DNA of 64,000 nt from Scatomorpha stercorigallinarum (GCA_944387865.1 CALXGN010000002.1:1-64000), one strand, 5' to 3'. Shown: positions 26,024 through 35,159, numbered from the stretch's first letter. The notes: a model not told the origin generated them from the sequence alone. Made by a program: numbers and translations.

Positions 26024-26052
26024 ATATTAGCCAATGGCCGGCTGAATGTCAA
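26024..26052 (-). promoter_or_regulatory. Sigma-A promoter of the lacI arm
   Basis: On the minus strand: TTGACA (26052-26047), a 17-nt spacer, and TAATAT (26029-26024). It drives lacI and possibly the transporter genes. Confidence 0.8.
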
Positions 26053-26082
26053 TAGGGATTTTTCACTTTTTCACAAAATCTG

Positions 26083-26110
26083 TTGACAACAGCCCGGTTT
26101 GTGATATGAT
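26083..26110 (+). promoter_or_regulatory. Sigma-A promoter of the glycosidase/phosphorylase arm
   Basis: TTGACA (26083-26088), a 16-nt spacer, and TATGAT (26105-26110) within TGTGATATGAT, an extended -10. Confidence 0.85.
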
Positions 26111-26136
26111 GTTGCCAATATAACATGTGAGATATC

Positions 26137-26152
26137 ATTTTAACGATTAAAT
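26137..26152 (+). promoter_or_regulatory. LacI-type operator, glycosidase side
   Basis: ATTTTAACGATTAAAT shares the core TTAACGATTAAA pattern with the operator at 25994-26009 (TTTAAACGATTAAA). It is symmetric at 6 of 8 positions and lies 20-35 nt after the expected transcription start, upstream of the ribosome binding site. Confidence 0.7.
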
Positions 26153-26171
26153 GAGATTGCGAGGGCTGCAC

Positions 26172-27968
26172 ATGGCTGAAAAATACCTGCCCACGGGGAA
26201 CGAATATGTCTCCCTGCCCGATCTGGACGAAAAGACCGCCGCGCTCGGCAGCGTCTCCGTGCTGCACATGGGCGCGAAGGGGCTCATCGAGCTGCGCGGA
26301 GGGGAGGGCGCGCCGTTCATGGAGCCCTTCGTGCGCATAAACGGCGAGGAGGCCCCGCTGCGGCGCATGAGCTGGAGCCGCGGCCGGCACTGGATACCCT
26401 GTTTCACCGCGGAGGCGGGGCCGCTCGCCGTCTCCGGGCAGGTGCTCGCGTGCGTGGGCGAGCGCGGCTTCATCTACCGCCTCGGCGTCGCGGCGGAGGG
26501 GACGGCGGAGGTCGAATACGGCCTGCGCGGCCGCTGGCAGAGCTCCTGGCTCTGCATCAACGAGGACCGGCAGATACGCGGCGAGATGGCGGCCCGGCAC
26601 AGCTACTGGAACGGCGGGCCGGTGTTTGAGCTCTCCGCGGGGCTGCCGCTGCTGGCCTTCGCGCCCATGTGGGAGCGCCCGGTGGCCGCCGAATGGCGCG
26701 TGGAGCCGGACGGGGCCGTCAGCTACAGCCTCACGCGGCGCTTTTCGGCCGTGCCCGGGCAGGGGGAGGAGACGGCGTTCTTCTGGGGCCTGGGGTACGA
26801 GGAGGTCTCCGCCGCCACCAGCGCCAAGGAGATGCTGCGCCGCGGCTGGGACTATGAGCGCGAGCGGACGGAAAACTGGCTCGGCGCGCGCATCTGGCGC
26901 TGCGCGGACGGGCAGCTCGAGCGGCTCTACAACACGAACATGTTCTTCTGCCTCTTCTACTCCACCGGCCTCACGCTGGACACGGAGGAGCGCGTGCTGG
27001 CCACCAGCCGCAGCCCGCGCTACTATGTCTCCGCCGCCTACTGGGACCGCGACAGCCTGCTGTGGAGCTTCCCCACGCTGCTGGACGCGGACCATGAGCT
27101 GGCGCGCGAGGCCCTGCTCTACGCCTTCGGCCGGCAGGCGCGGAATATAGGCGTCCACTCGCGCTACATAGACGGCACGGTGCTGGAGCCGGGCTTTGAG
27201 CTCGACGAGCTGCTCGCGCCCATCATCGCCCTTGAGCGCTATGTGAAAGCCACGGGCGATAAGAGCGTGCTCGCGCTCGAGTGCGTCACGGGCGCGGCCG
27301 GGCGCATATGCCGCGCCTTGGAGTCCGTGCGCAGCGGCGGCGCCGCCCTCTATGAGACCTTCCTCATGCCCACCGACGACCTGCGCACATACCCGTACCT
27401 CACATATGACAACGTCCTCGCCTGGCGCGCGCTGCGCGCGCTCGCACACCTCTGGCCGGAGCGCTACGGCCCGCTGGAGGCGGAGGCGGAGCGCGTGCGC
27501 GCGGCGGTGTACGAGCACTGCACGGCCGAAGGCGCGGGCGGCAGGTACTTCGTCTGGAGCACGGACATGGCGGGCGGGAGCGACGTCTATGACGAGCCGC
27601 CCGGCTCGCTGCTGCTCCTGCCCTATCTCGGCTTCTGCGCCTCTGACGACCCGGTGTGGCGCAACACCGTGGGCATGATACGCTCGATCGATTACGCCTA
27701 CAGCTTTGCGGGCTGCGAGTTCGCCGAGATCGGCTGCGCCCACGCGCCGCACCCCTGGCTTTTGAGCGTGGGCAACAGCCTGCTCTCCGGGGAGGCGGAG
27801 CGCGCGCTGGACTTTTTGCGCCGCGCGCCGCTCGACAACGGCATCATCTGCGAGAGCGTGGACGAGCACACGGGGGAGTGCGCCACCGGCGGGCACTTCG
27901 CCACCTGCGCTGGCTTTGTCTGCCACGCGCTGAGATACGCGCTGGGGGGCGCCGCCCATGAGGAATGA
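26172..27968 (+). CDS. Six-hairpin glycosidase (GH15/GH125-like)
   Basis: A 598-residue cytoplasmic protein: N-terminal beta-sandwich (about 1-230) then an (alpha/alpha)6 barrel. SAAYWDRDSLLWSFP (about residues 290-305) and the C-terminal IICESVDEHTGEC segment followed by GGHFATCAGF resemble six-hairpin glycosidases, including the general-base Glu region of glucoamylases (EQVD-type). The exact GH family cannot be fixed by eye. Start ATG at 26172 has GAGGG 6 nt upstream; the ATG at 26151 lies in the operator without RBS. Overlaps the GH65 gene by 11 nt. Confidence 0.65.
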   Translation: MAEKYLPTGNEYVSLPDLDEKTAALGSVSVLHMGAKGLIELRGGEGAPFMEPFVRINGEEAPLRRMSWSRGRHWIPCFTAEAGPLAVSGQVLACVGERGFIYRLGVAAEGTAEVEYGLRGRWQSSWLCINEDRQIRGEMAARHSYWNGGPVFELSAGLPLLAFAPMWERPVAAEWRVEPDGAVSYSLTRRFSAVPGQGEETAFFWGLGYEEVSAATSAKEMLRRGWDYERERTENWLGARIWRCADGQLERLYNTNMFFCLFYSTGLTLDTEERVLATSRSPRYYVSAAYWDRDSLLWSFPTLLDADHELAREALLYAFGRQARNIGVHSRYIDGTVLEPGFELDELLAPIIALERYVKATGDKSVLALECVTGAAGRICRALESVRSGGAALYETFLMPTDDLRTYPYLTYDNVLAWRALRALAHLWPERYGPLEAEAERVRAAVYEHCTAEGAGGRYFVWSTDMAGGSDVYDEPPGSLLLLPYLGFCASDDPVWRNTVGMIRSIDYAYSFAGCEFAEIGCAHAPHPWLLSVGNSLLSGEAERALDFLRRAPLDNGIICESVDEHTGECATGGHFATCAGFVCHALRYALGGAAHEE

Positions 27969-30006
27969 CGTCAGGCTCCGCGCGCGCACGGTGAGCGCCT
28001 CGGGCGCGCTCTGCGACCGCTTCCTGGAGAGCGTGTTTTTCACCGGCAACGGGCGCATGGGCCTGCGGGGCTGCGCGCTGTTCCGGCCCGAGCCGCGGCC
28101 GCTGGACGCCGGGCTTTTCGTCGCCGGCATCTTCGACAGGCTCTCCGGTCACACGGAGCTCACCGACTTCGTCGCCCTGCCCAGCCCCCGGCTGGAGATA
28201 ACGCTGGGCGGGGAAAAGGCGCGGCTCTGCTCCGAGGTGCGGCGCCGCCTGGACCTCGACACCGGCGAGCTGCGGCTGGACTACGCCGTCGCCGCTGCGG
28301 GCAGGTCCGCCCGCGTGACGGAGCGGCGCGTGTTCCCCATGGACGAGCCAGAGCGGCTCTATATGCGCGCCGAGCTCGAGGGCGACGGAGAGCTCCGCTT
28401 CTCGCTCGACAGGGATATCAGCAATTCCACAATCCCCGACGACCAGGTGAAGGAGAACAGCGAGGTCGTGCAGATGTTCCGCCCGCTCGGCGCGGACGGG
28501 GCGCGCGAGCGCTTTACGACACGCTGGACGGGGCTGGAGATCGGCTATACGCTCAGCCAGAGGCGCGAGGGCCGCGCGCTCGACGCCGTCTGCGAGGTGC
28601 GCACGAGCCGCGACGCGGATCCGCGCATCGGCTCCCTCGAGCCCGCCGCGGGCTACGGCGCGGCCCTCGAGCGCGCCCGCGAGCAGCTCGCCCGCCGCTG
28701 GGAAAACTGCGCCGTGCGCATCGAGGGCGACGAGGAGAGCGAGAGCGCGCTCAGCTGGGTGATATACGAGCTGCTGGCCAACCTCCCGGCGCGGGACGGC
28801 ACGGTGAGCGTGGGCGCGCGCGGGCTGACGCACACGCGCTACAAGGGCTGTTGCTTCTGGGACACGGAGATGTTCGTGCTGCCCTTCGCGCTGCTCACGG
28901 ACCCCGAGGCGGCGCGGAAGCTGCTGGATTTCCGCGTCCGCACGCTGCCCGCCGCCCGCGCGCACGCAAAAAAAATGAACGCCGCCGGCGCGCGCTACCC
29001 CTGGATGGTGGCGCTCGACGGCAGCGAGCAGTGCGAGAGCTGGGACATCGGCTGCAGCGAGGTCCACGTCACCGCCGACATCGCCTACGCCGCCGGGCAG
29101 TACATGGACTGGACGCAGGACGGGGACTTCCTCCTCCGCGGCGGCGCGGAGATGCTCTGCGAGACGGCGCGCTTCTGGCCCAGCCGCGTGACGCCCGCGC
29201 CGGACGGCGTCAACCTGCTCTTCTGCAAGGGCCCGGACGAGTACTGCGGCATCACCAGCAACAACCTCTACACCAACTGCATGATAAGGCGCCACCTTGA
29301 GCTCGCCGGCCGCGCCGCCGCGGCGCTCGCCGGGCGCGACGCGCAGCAGTACGCGCGCCTGGGGCTGAGCGACAGGGAGCTCGGGGAGTGGCGCGAGCTC
29401 GCCGGCAAGCTGAAGCTGCCGCGCGACCCGCAGACGGGGCGCTACCGCCAGGACGACACCTTCCACCTGCTTGAGCCGGCCGACATGGCCGCCCTCAAGC
29501 CCGACGACACGGCGGCCTATTCCCGCGTCTGCTTCGACGCCCTGCAGCGCCTGCGCGTGATCAAGCAGGCGGACGTGCTGCTGTTGATGACGCGCCTGCC
29601 GGGGCTCTTCAGCCGGGAGGAAAAGCTCGCCGCCTGGGAGGATTTCGAGCCGCTCTGCCTGCACGACTCGACGCTGAGCTTTGCCACGCACGCCCTCTTC
29701 GCGGCGCAGAACGGCCTTGAGGGGGCGGCCGCGCGCTACTTTGACAAGGCGCTCTGGCTCGATTTGCGCGACGTGATGGGCAACACGGGCAAGGAGGGCC
29801 TGCACCTGGCCTGCCTGGGGGAGACCTGGCAGGCGGCGGTGTTCGGCTTCGCCGGGCTGCGCCTGGAAAACGGCCGGCCCGCCCTCTCGCCGCACCTGCC
29901 CGCGGCCTGGCGCGGCATGGAGTTCAAATTCTTCTGCCGCGGCAGGAAGTTCTCCGCACGCATAACAAAAAACAGCGCGGAGATAAAAGAAATAAAAGAG
30001 GCCTGA
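27958..30006 (+). CDS. GH65 family disaccharide phosphorylase
   Basis: A 682-residue GH65 enzyme (maltose, trehalose, kojibiose and nigerose phosphorylase family). The N-terminal beta-sandwich starts NGRMGLRG. The catalytic barrel has FWDTEMFVLPF (300-310), general acid Glu428 in KGPDEYCGITSNN, KQADVL, and the phosphate-binding HDSTLSFATH, which marks phosphorylases. It would split an alpha-linked glucose disaccharide with phosphate to beta-glucose-1-phosphate and glucose (or another acceptor). The linkage is not predictable. Somewhat shorter than the usual 750-790. pgmB is in the opposite arm of the locus. Confidence 0.9.
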   Translation: MRNDVRLRARTVSASGALCDRFLESVFFTGNGRMGLRGCALFRPEPRPLDAGLFVAGIFDRLSGHTELTDFVALPSPRLEITLGGEKARLCSEVRRRLDLDTGELRLDYAVAAAGRSARVTERRVFPMDEPERLYMRAELEGDGELRFSLDRDISNSTIPDDQVKENSEVVQMFRPLGADGARERFTTRWTGLEIGYTLSQRREGRALDAVCEVRTSRDADPRIGSLEPAAGYGAALERAREQLARRWENCAVRIEGDEESESALSWVIYELLANLPARDGTVSVGARGLTHTRYKGCCFWDTEMFVLPFALLTDPEAARKLLDFRVRTLPAARAHAKKMNAAGARYPWMVALDGSEQCESWDIGCSEVHVTADIAYAAGQYMDWTQDGDFLLRGGAEMLCETARFWPSRVTPAPDGVNLLFCKGPDEYCGITSNNLYTNCMIRRHLELAGRAAAALAGRDAQQYARLGLSDRELGEWRELAGKLKLPRDPQTGRYRQDDTFHLLEPADMAALKPDDTAAYSRVCFDALQRLRVIKQADVLLLMTRLPGLFSREEKLAAWEDFEPLCLHDSTLSFATHALFAAQNGLEGAAARYFDKALWLDLRDVMGNTGKEGLHLACLGETWQAAVFGFAGLRLENGRPALSPHLPAAWRGMEFKFFCRGRKFSARITKNSAEIKEIKEA

Positions 30007-30058
30007 GAACACTCAGGCCCCTTTCCCCCGCCGGGGCGTGGCCGGCGGGGGATATTTT
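30001..30058 (+). terminator. Terminator after the GH65 gene
   Basis: Two hairpins: GCCTGAG/CTCAGGC (30001-30018, spanning the stop codon), then CCCCCGCCGG/CCGGCGGGGG (30025-30051) followed by ATATTTT. Confidence 0.8.
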
Positions 30059-30066
30059 GTGTTTGC

Positions 30067-32124
30067 TTATGCCGCGATCTCCGTTTCGCCGGGCGCGGGC
30101 ACGGTGGGGTGGCCGTCCTCGCCCCAGATCTCGGCGTAGCCGGAGCCGTCGAAGGTATACTGACTGCCGCCGATCTCCGCCGTGGCGTTGGTGATGAAGC
30201 TGCCGTCGGCGCGGCGGTAGCGCCAGCCGTTGTCGTCCGCCGCCCAGCCCTCGGGCGAGACGCCGGGATAGAGGTAGATGTCCAGGCCCAGGGCGTCGCG
30301 CGTCTCGTTGTCCTGGAAATGCCACCACTCGCTGGTGAGGCCGCCGAAGCCGGCGCCCTTCATGTAGCCGGCGAGCAGCTGGGCGTTCGCGTTGTTGCGG
30401 GCGATGACGGAGTACCAGCTGAGGTCGTGCATCTCCGTCTGCATTTCCAGGTCGCCCTGCCCGGGGATCTCCAGCGTGAGGTCCAGGGCGATGCCCATGT
30501 TGTGCGCAGAGCCGCTGCGGGCCAGGAAGTTGGCCAGCGTGTAGCTGCCCTCCGTCACCAGGCGGCGGTAGGTGAGCTCCTCGCCCTCCGCCGTCTCCGG
30601 CAGGTCGTCGGGGCGCTCATCGCTCTCATAGGCCGTCTCCGGCAGCGGCTCGTCCAGCAGCAGCTCGGCCGTGTCGTAGATGGCGCGGGTGGCCATGTTG
30701 GGCCTGTAGGAGTCGTAGATCTTCAGCCGGTAGCCGTCGGCGCGGGCGGCGGCGGCGGCCTCGATGAGCTTTTCGCAGCAGGGGTAGAGATAGGGCGCGA
30801 GGGACGCGCCGTCCGCCAGGCGCACGCGCTCATAGCCCTCGACGACCTCGCCGGTGACGCCGGGGATCTCGAAGCCGTGCATCATGTATTTGGAGGCGTA
30901 GCTGTTCGTGATGTCGTAGGTGCAGAGCTCGCCCATGTACCCGGGCAGGTCGATAAGGCAGAAATTGCTGTCGATGTAGCCAAAGTTATCGCCAGAGCGC
31001 ACGCGGAAGAGGCCGTTTTCCTCGCCCACGACGCAGAGCGCGGCCGCCGCCGGCACCGTGCCCAGTTGCTCGCTCATGTCCGCGTCCGCGTAGAGCGCCA
31101 GCTCCTTCATCGGCCAGACCGTGCAGTAGAGCGGCGAGGGCTCGCTGAAGAGCTCCAGCACCGCCGGCTCGGCGGCGTACTCCGCGCCCTCCGGCACGTC
31201 CCCGCCCACGGTGACCACGCGGAAGGCGTAGCTCGTGCAGCTTTTGAGCGTGGGCGTGGTGTATTCCCGCTCGCCGTCGCGCTCGACAGACAGGACCGCC
31301 GTCCACTCGCCGTCCACGAGCTGTTGCAGCTCATAGCCGTGGCCCTTCGTCTCGTTCCAGGTCAGGCGCAGGACGTTGAGCGCGATGTCCTCGCGCCGCA
31401 GCTCCAGCACGCGGCCCAGCAGGTCCTCGCGCTCCACGGTGACGGCCTCGCTGGCCGCGCCCGTGAGGACATAGCCCGCCCCCGTGCGCACGCTGCGCAC
31501 GACGAAGCGGTCCGGCGCGTCATAGGCCGGCATGGCCAGCTCGTCCGCCCCCTCGCCGAAGCGCACCAGGGCCTCGCCGTGGGAAAAGCGCGCCACCGTC
31601 CGCTCGCCCTCCGCCGCCAGCAGGCGCAGCTCATAGCTCAGGCCCTCGTCCTCCAGCGCGTCAAAGCTCAGCGCGAGCGTCTTTTCCTCCTCGTCCAGCT
31701 CATAGCCGATCTCGCCGGGATCCATGCCGGCGAGCGTCACGGTGACGTCGATGGGCTGCGCGCCGGCGCGGGCGAACTCGCGCGCCAGGATGTCGAAGTG
31801 CTTGAGCGGCGTGACGGTGATGCGCACGGCGCCCTCCGCCGGCAGCGGGGAGAGGGTGCAGCTGTTGCCGCCGCTCTCCAGCGAGAGCAGCGGCTCCTCC
31901 GCGCCGGGGGCGTAGGCCTCCACGAGGTAGCTGTCGGCGCGCGCGGCGCGCGGCCAGGAGGCCGAGAGCGAGCCGCCGCCCGCTTCCAGCGTCAGCATGG
32001 CGTCCTCCGGCAGCTCCGAGCCCGCCAGCAGCCAGGGCAGCGCGGCGAAGAGGAAGCCGCAGAGCAGCAGCAAAATGAGCGCCGCCAGGCAGGAAAAACA
32101 GATGACTTTGGCCTTTTTGGACAT
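30067..32124 (-). CDS. VanX-like D-Ala-D-Ala dipeptidase with extracellular add-on domains
   Basis: A 685-residue membrane-anchored protein. One N-terminal membrane segment (8-32), then two or three fibronectin-III-like beta domains (about 40-330), an SH3-like part (near 345-385), a VanX/M15D peptidase domain (about 395-620) and a C-terminal GWRYRRADGS...YTFDGSGYA repeat like cell-wall-binding repeats. Peptidase motifs are YDSYRPN (near 475), SAHNMGIALDLTL with zinc His and Asp (near 540-550) and SEWWHF (near 598). It probably trims peptidoglycan peptides outside the cell; no van resistance genes accompany it. Last gene of a five-gene surface operon. Confidence 0.82.
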   Translation of the reverse strand: MSKKAKVICFSCLAALILLLLCGFLFAALPWLLAGSELPEDAMLTLEAGGGSLSASWPRAARADSYLVEAYAPGAEEPLLSLESGGNSCTLSPLPAEGAVRITVTPLKHFDILAREFARAGAQPIDVTVTLAGMDPGEIGYELDEEEKTLALSFDALEDEGLSYELRLLAAEGERTVARFSHGEALVRFGEGADELAMPAYDAPDRFVVRSVRTGAGYVLTGAASEAVTVEREDLLGRVLELRREDIALNVLRLTWNETKGHGYELQQLVDGEWTAVLSVERDGEREYTTPTLKSCTSYAFRVVTVGGDVPEGAEYAAEPAVLELFSEPSPLYCTVWPMKELALYADADMSEQLGTVPAAAALCVVGEENGLFRVRSGDNFGYIDSNFCLIDLPGYMGELCTYDITNSYASKYMMHGFEIPGVTGEVVEGYERVRLADGASLAPYLYPCCEKLIEAAAAARADGYRLKIYDSYRPNMATRAIYDTAELLLDEPLPETAYESDERPDDLPETAEGEELTYRRLVTEGSYTLANFLARSGSAHNMGIALDLTLEIPGQGDLEMQTEMHDLSWYSVIARNNANAQLLAGYMKGAGFGGLTSEWWHFQDNETRDALGLDIYLYPGVSPEGWAADDNGWRYRRADGSFITNATAEIGGSQYTFDGSGYAEIWGEDGHPTVPAPGETEIAA

Positions 32125-32131
32125 GATTACC

Positions 32132-33358
32132 TCACTTTGTGTAGGGCCACGGGGCCTGCGCGCGGGTCATGCAGAAGAAGTCGAAGTCGCGGCCCTTGGC
32201 CTCCCAGGCCATCTCCAGCTCCGGGTCGAAAATGCGCCAGACGCCGTCCATTTCCAGCTCCACCCAGCCGTGGGGGTCGCCGTCCGAGCCCACGCGGCCG
32301 CTGATGATGGTCACGTCGTAGCCCAGCTGGCGCGCCAGGTAGTAGAAGGCCGCCGCGTAGCAGTAGCAGTTGCCGCGGCCGGTCTCGAACATGGTCAGGG
32401 CCTCGTCGTGCTCCCAGCCCGTCTCGCGGAAGAGGTAGTAGTTGCGCCGCAGGTAGCTGTAGCTGTCGCGCGTGTGCTCATAGGCCGCGCGCAGGGCCTC
32501 CCAGCGGCCCATGCCGGGTGCCAGGAGCGCCGCGAGGATGTCTTTCACATATCCGTCCAGCAGCTCGTCGCCGCTGGTGTAGCGCCCGTCAGCGCCGAAG
32601 TACAGCGAGCCCACATAGCCGCCGCGCAGCGGCTCGAGCGTCGCCGGGTCGGCGTAATAGAGCTCCGTTCCCACCAGGTTGAAGCCGGCCGCGGGCAGCT
32701 CGCGCTCATAGTCCAGCCAGCGCCCGCCGGCGGCCGTGTGGCCCACGGCGGCCTCCATCAGCTCGAAATAGGCCGGGTGGCCCCAGGGCACGTCGTCAAA
32801 GAGCGGCGTGAGCCACTGCGAGGCCGCCTCCACGTCCGGCGAGCGCCCCAGCGCGCGGTTGACGAGCGCCACGCCCTCCGCGCGCGTGACGCCCGCGCCG
32901 CCGGAGAGCGGCAGCGCGGCGGCCTCCCGGCCCGTCAGCGCGGAGAGGATGGCCACGGCCTCGCGCAGGGCCACCGGCTCGTCCGGGCGCACGTTGCCCC
33001 CAGAGTCCGCGCGCAGGAGGCCCAGCGCGCCCAGCGCGGAGAGCGCGCGGCCGTATTCGCTGCCCTCCGGCGCGTCGGCAAAGAACTCGCCGAGCTCCAG
33101 CGGGCCGTAGGCGCGGTAGATGAACTGCGCCAGCTCCCCGCGCGTCAGCAGCTCGTCGGGGCGGAACTCCCCGCCGGCGTCGATATAGGCGCGGTGCAGC
33201 GCGCCCGGCCCCTCCGGCATGGCGACGGAGCGCAGCTCCGAGCCGGAGGCAGAGCGCCCGGCGTCCGCCGCCGGGGCGGCCGAGCCCGTCGCCAGCAGCG
33301 CGAGGCAGAGCGCGGCGAGGCAGAGCGCCGCGCCGCGCAGCGCGCGCTTACTCGACAT
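32132..33358 (-). CDS. SLH-domain transglutaminase-like surface protein
   Basis: A 408-residue exported protein: signal peptide (about 1-28), two SLH repeats (about 55-170, with LTRGELAQFIYRAYG and VALREAVAILSALTG), and a C-terminal transglutaminase-like domain. The catalytic Cys is in GRGNCYCYAAAFYYLAR, with His in DPHGWVELE and Asp in WRIFDPE. SLH repeats hold proteins to the cell wall or S-layer. Start ATG at 33358 overlaps the previous gene by 11 nt and is probably translationally coupled, since no good RBS is visible. Substrate unknown. Confidence 0.8.
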   Translation of the reverse strand: MSSKRALRGAALCLAALCLALLATGSAAPAADAGRSASGSELRSVAMPEGPGALHRAYIDAGGEFRPDELLTRGELAQFIYRAYGPLELGEFFADAPEGSEYGRALSALGALGLLRADSGGNVRPDEPVALREAVAILSALTGREAAALPLSGGAGVTRAEGVALVNRALGRSPDVEAASQWLTPLFDDVPWGHPAYFELMEAAVGHTAAGGRWLDYERELPAAGFNLVGTELYYADPATLEPLRGGYVGSLYFGADGRYTSGDELLDGYVKDILAALLAPGMGRWEALRAAYEHTRDSYSYLRRNYYLFRETGWEHDEALTMFETGRGNCYCYAAAFYYLARQLGYDVTIISGRVGSDGDPHGWVELEMDGVWRIFDPELEMAWEAKGRDFDFFCMTRAQAPWPYTK

Positions 33359-33779
33359 AGTTGACGGTCTCGCTGCCGTCAACGTCGCGGTAGGTGTAGA
33401 CGGTGAAGCCGTCGTAATAGAGGTTGCCGTCCTCGCCCTCGCCCAGGCAGCTGGGGGCGTAGTCGCTGCTGAGCGGCTCGCCGATGGCGGCGATCAGGTC
33501 CTCCAGCGGCGCGCCCTCGAACTCTTTGGCGGCCTCCAGCGGGGACGGCTCCTCCTCCGCGGGCGCTTCGCTCTCCTCGGCAGGCGCCACGCTCTCCTCG
33601 GCAGGCGCCACGCTCTCCTCGGCAGGCGCCACGCTCTCTTCGGCGGGCGGCGCGCTCTCCTCAACAGGCTCCACGCTCCCGGCGGCGGGCTCTTCGGTGA
33701 CTTCGGCGGGCTCTTCGCCGCAGGCGGCAAGGCCGAGCAGCAGCGTGAGCGCGAGCAGCAGGCAGGTGAGTTTCTTCAT
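33348..33779 (-). CDS. Small repeat-rich lipoprotein
   Basis: A 143-residue lipoprotein with lipobox LAAC (Cys20), a low-complexity stalk built of VAPAEES heptads (about 30-80), and a short C-terminal domain of about 55 residues (LEDLIAAIGEP, NLYYDGFTVYTY) of unknown function. Three 21-bp DNA units in the stalk are identical. Second overlap in the surface operon. The ATG lies 8-10 nt after a GGGA-type RBS. Confidence 0.75.
   Translation of the reverse strand: MKKLTCLLLALTLLLGLAACGEEPAEVTEEPAAGSVEPVEESAPPAEESVAPAEESVAPAEESVAPAEESEAPAEEEPSPLEAAKEFEGAPLEDLIAAIGEPLSSDYAPSCLGEGEDGNLYYDGFTVYTYRDVDGSETVNYVE
33570..33632 (-). repeat. Three identical 21-bp tandem repeats
   Basis: Units at 33570-33590, 33591-33611 and 33612-33632 are identical, each encoding a seven-residue Pro/Ala/Glu/Ser unit. 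Diverged units flank them on both sides. Confidence 0.9.
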
Positions 33780-33809
33780 CCCAGTTTCCCTCTCTTTTTC
33801 TTTTTTGTC

Positions 33810-35150
33810 CTATTTATATACCGACGCGCCGGCGCAGCACAGCTCGCCGCCCTCGTACCAGGCGACGGCGTAGTCCCCGCCGCCCTCCCCGGGCAGGCAG
33901 GCCATGAAGCCGCCGCCGGGCAGCAGCGCGGCCTCATAGGCCCTGCCGCCGTGCGCGATATATACCGGTGAATCCGTGTCCGGCGCCGTTTCCAGCGCGC
34001 CCGTGACGCGGTGCAGCCCCTCCGGGGCGTCCTCCAGGGCGAGCGGCAGCGCCCCCTCCGCGGCGGGCAGGGATAGCGCCCTCTCCGGCGCGGGATAGGA
34101 CGCCGGCTGCTCGACCAGCCAGCGCAGGTTGCGCTCCACGATCTCCACCGCCACCGTGTCTGCGCCCAGCCCGGCGGCCAGCGTCAGGTCATAGGCCGCC
34201 TGCCGCGAAAAGCGCGCGCTGCCGAAGGCGTCCGCCAGGTAGGGGTAGAGCAGCTCGCCGAAGGAGTCGCGGAACATCAGCAGCGCGCCATCGCCGCCGC
34301 TCTCGGTGTCGATGGTTATGCTGTCGGGGCGGATATTTTCACCCTGGGTGAATTCAAGCCCGGCGGGCGGGGCGTTCGTCTCGCCGTCCGCCGCGGCGGG
34401 ATAGAGCATCTCGAAGAGGTCGCCGCTGTGCGCCTCCGCCGCGCCGAAGGGGCCGGAAAAGTACGCCCCATCCCGCCCGAGGGCGGCGAGCACGGCGTCC
34501 GCCGCCAGGGCCGCGCCGCGCGAGTTCCAGTGCGAGTCGTGCGCAAAGTAGAGCTCCTCAGCTTCCGCGCCGAAGAGCGCGAAGAGGTCGATGAAGGGCA
34601 CGCCCTCCTCCGCAAGCGCGGCGTGCAGGCGCTGCGCGTTGCCTGCGCCCTCCGCGCGCGGATAGGAGCCGGGCATGTGCTGCGGATAGAGCGAGCTCTT
34701 GTTGGGCGCGATGAAGAAGAGGAACTGCGCCCCCAGGCCCTCGCAGTATTCGCGCATCAGCGACAGGTTGCGCGCGGCGGAGAAGATCTCGCGCTCCGTC
34801 ATCGGCTCCGTGCCGCTGTAGTCGGGCAGCTCGTCGGCGTAGTAGAGCCAGCCGCCCGTCCCCAGCACCACGCCATCCTCCGCCGAGCGGCCGAAGAGCG
34901 CCAGCGCGCGGGCGTAGAGCGTGATCAGCTCCCCGCGCAGGTAAAAGCCCTCGCCGGCGTAGTCCGCGAGCTCGGAGAGGTAGTCCGCGTTCAGCGCGCC
35001 GTCGCGCCCCGTGAGCTCCGGCGCGCGGGCGGCGGACTCGTTCGCGCGGGCCTCCGCGGGGCCGTGCACGAGCATGCCCACGGAGGGGACAAGGCACAGC
35101 GCCAACGCCAGAAGCAGGAATATCATCGCTGTCAGTGTTTTTTTCATCAT
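33810..35150 (-). CDS. AlgX/AlgJ-like SGNH acetyltransferase-associated protein
   Basis: A 446-residue exported protein with an N-terminal signal or anchor (1-24) and an ALGX/AlgJ-type SGNH domain. GTGGWLYYAD, FFIAPNKSSLYP, HDSHWNSRGA (Asp/His of the catalytic set, near residue 207) and MFRDSFGELLYPYL (Ser, near 293) are the family blocks. With the MBOAT protein just upstream it would move acetyl groups onto an extracellular glycan. Start could be ATG at 35150 or 35147. Lies 9 nt after the MBOAT gene. Confidence 0.85.
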   Translation of the reverse strand: MMKKTLTAMIFLLLALALCLVPSVGMLVHGPAEARANESAARAPELTGRDGALNADYLSELADYAGEGFYLRGELITLYARALALFGRSAEDGVVLGTGGWLYYADELPDYSGTEPMTEREIFSAARNLSLMREYCEGLGAQFLFFIAPNKSSLYPQHMPGSYPRAEGAGNAQRLHAALAEEGVPFIDLFALFGAEAEELYFAHDSHWNSRGAALAADAVLAALGRDGAYFSGPFGAAEAHSGDLFEMLYPAAADGETNAPPAGLEFTQGENIRPDSITIDTESGGDGALLMFRDSFGELLYPYLADAFGSARFSRQAAYDLTLAAGLGADTVAVEIVERNLRWLVEQPASYPAPERALSLPAAEGALPLALEDAPEGLHRVTGALETAPDTDSPVYIAHGGRAYEAALLPGGGFMACLPGEGGGDYAVAWYEGGELCCAGASVYK

Positions 35151-35159
35151 CCCGCCCCC

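Noticed and set aside
33570..33653. CRISPR-like array
   Set aside because: The units are directly adjacent, have no spacers and are in frame with a lipoprotein stalk.
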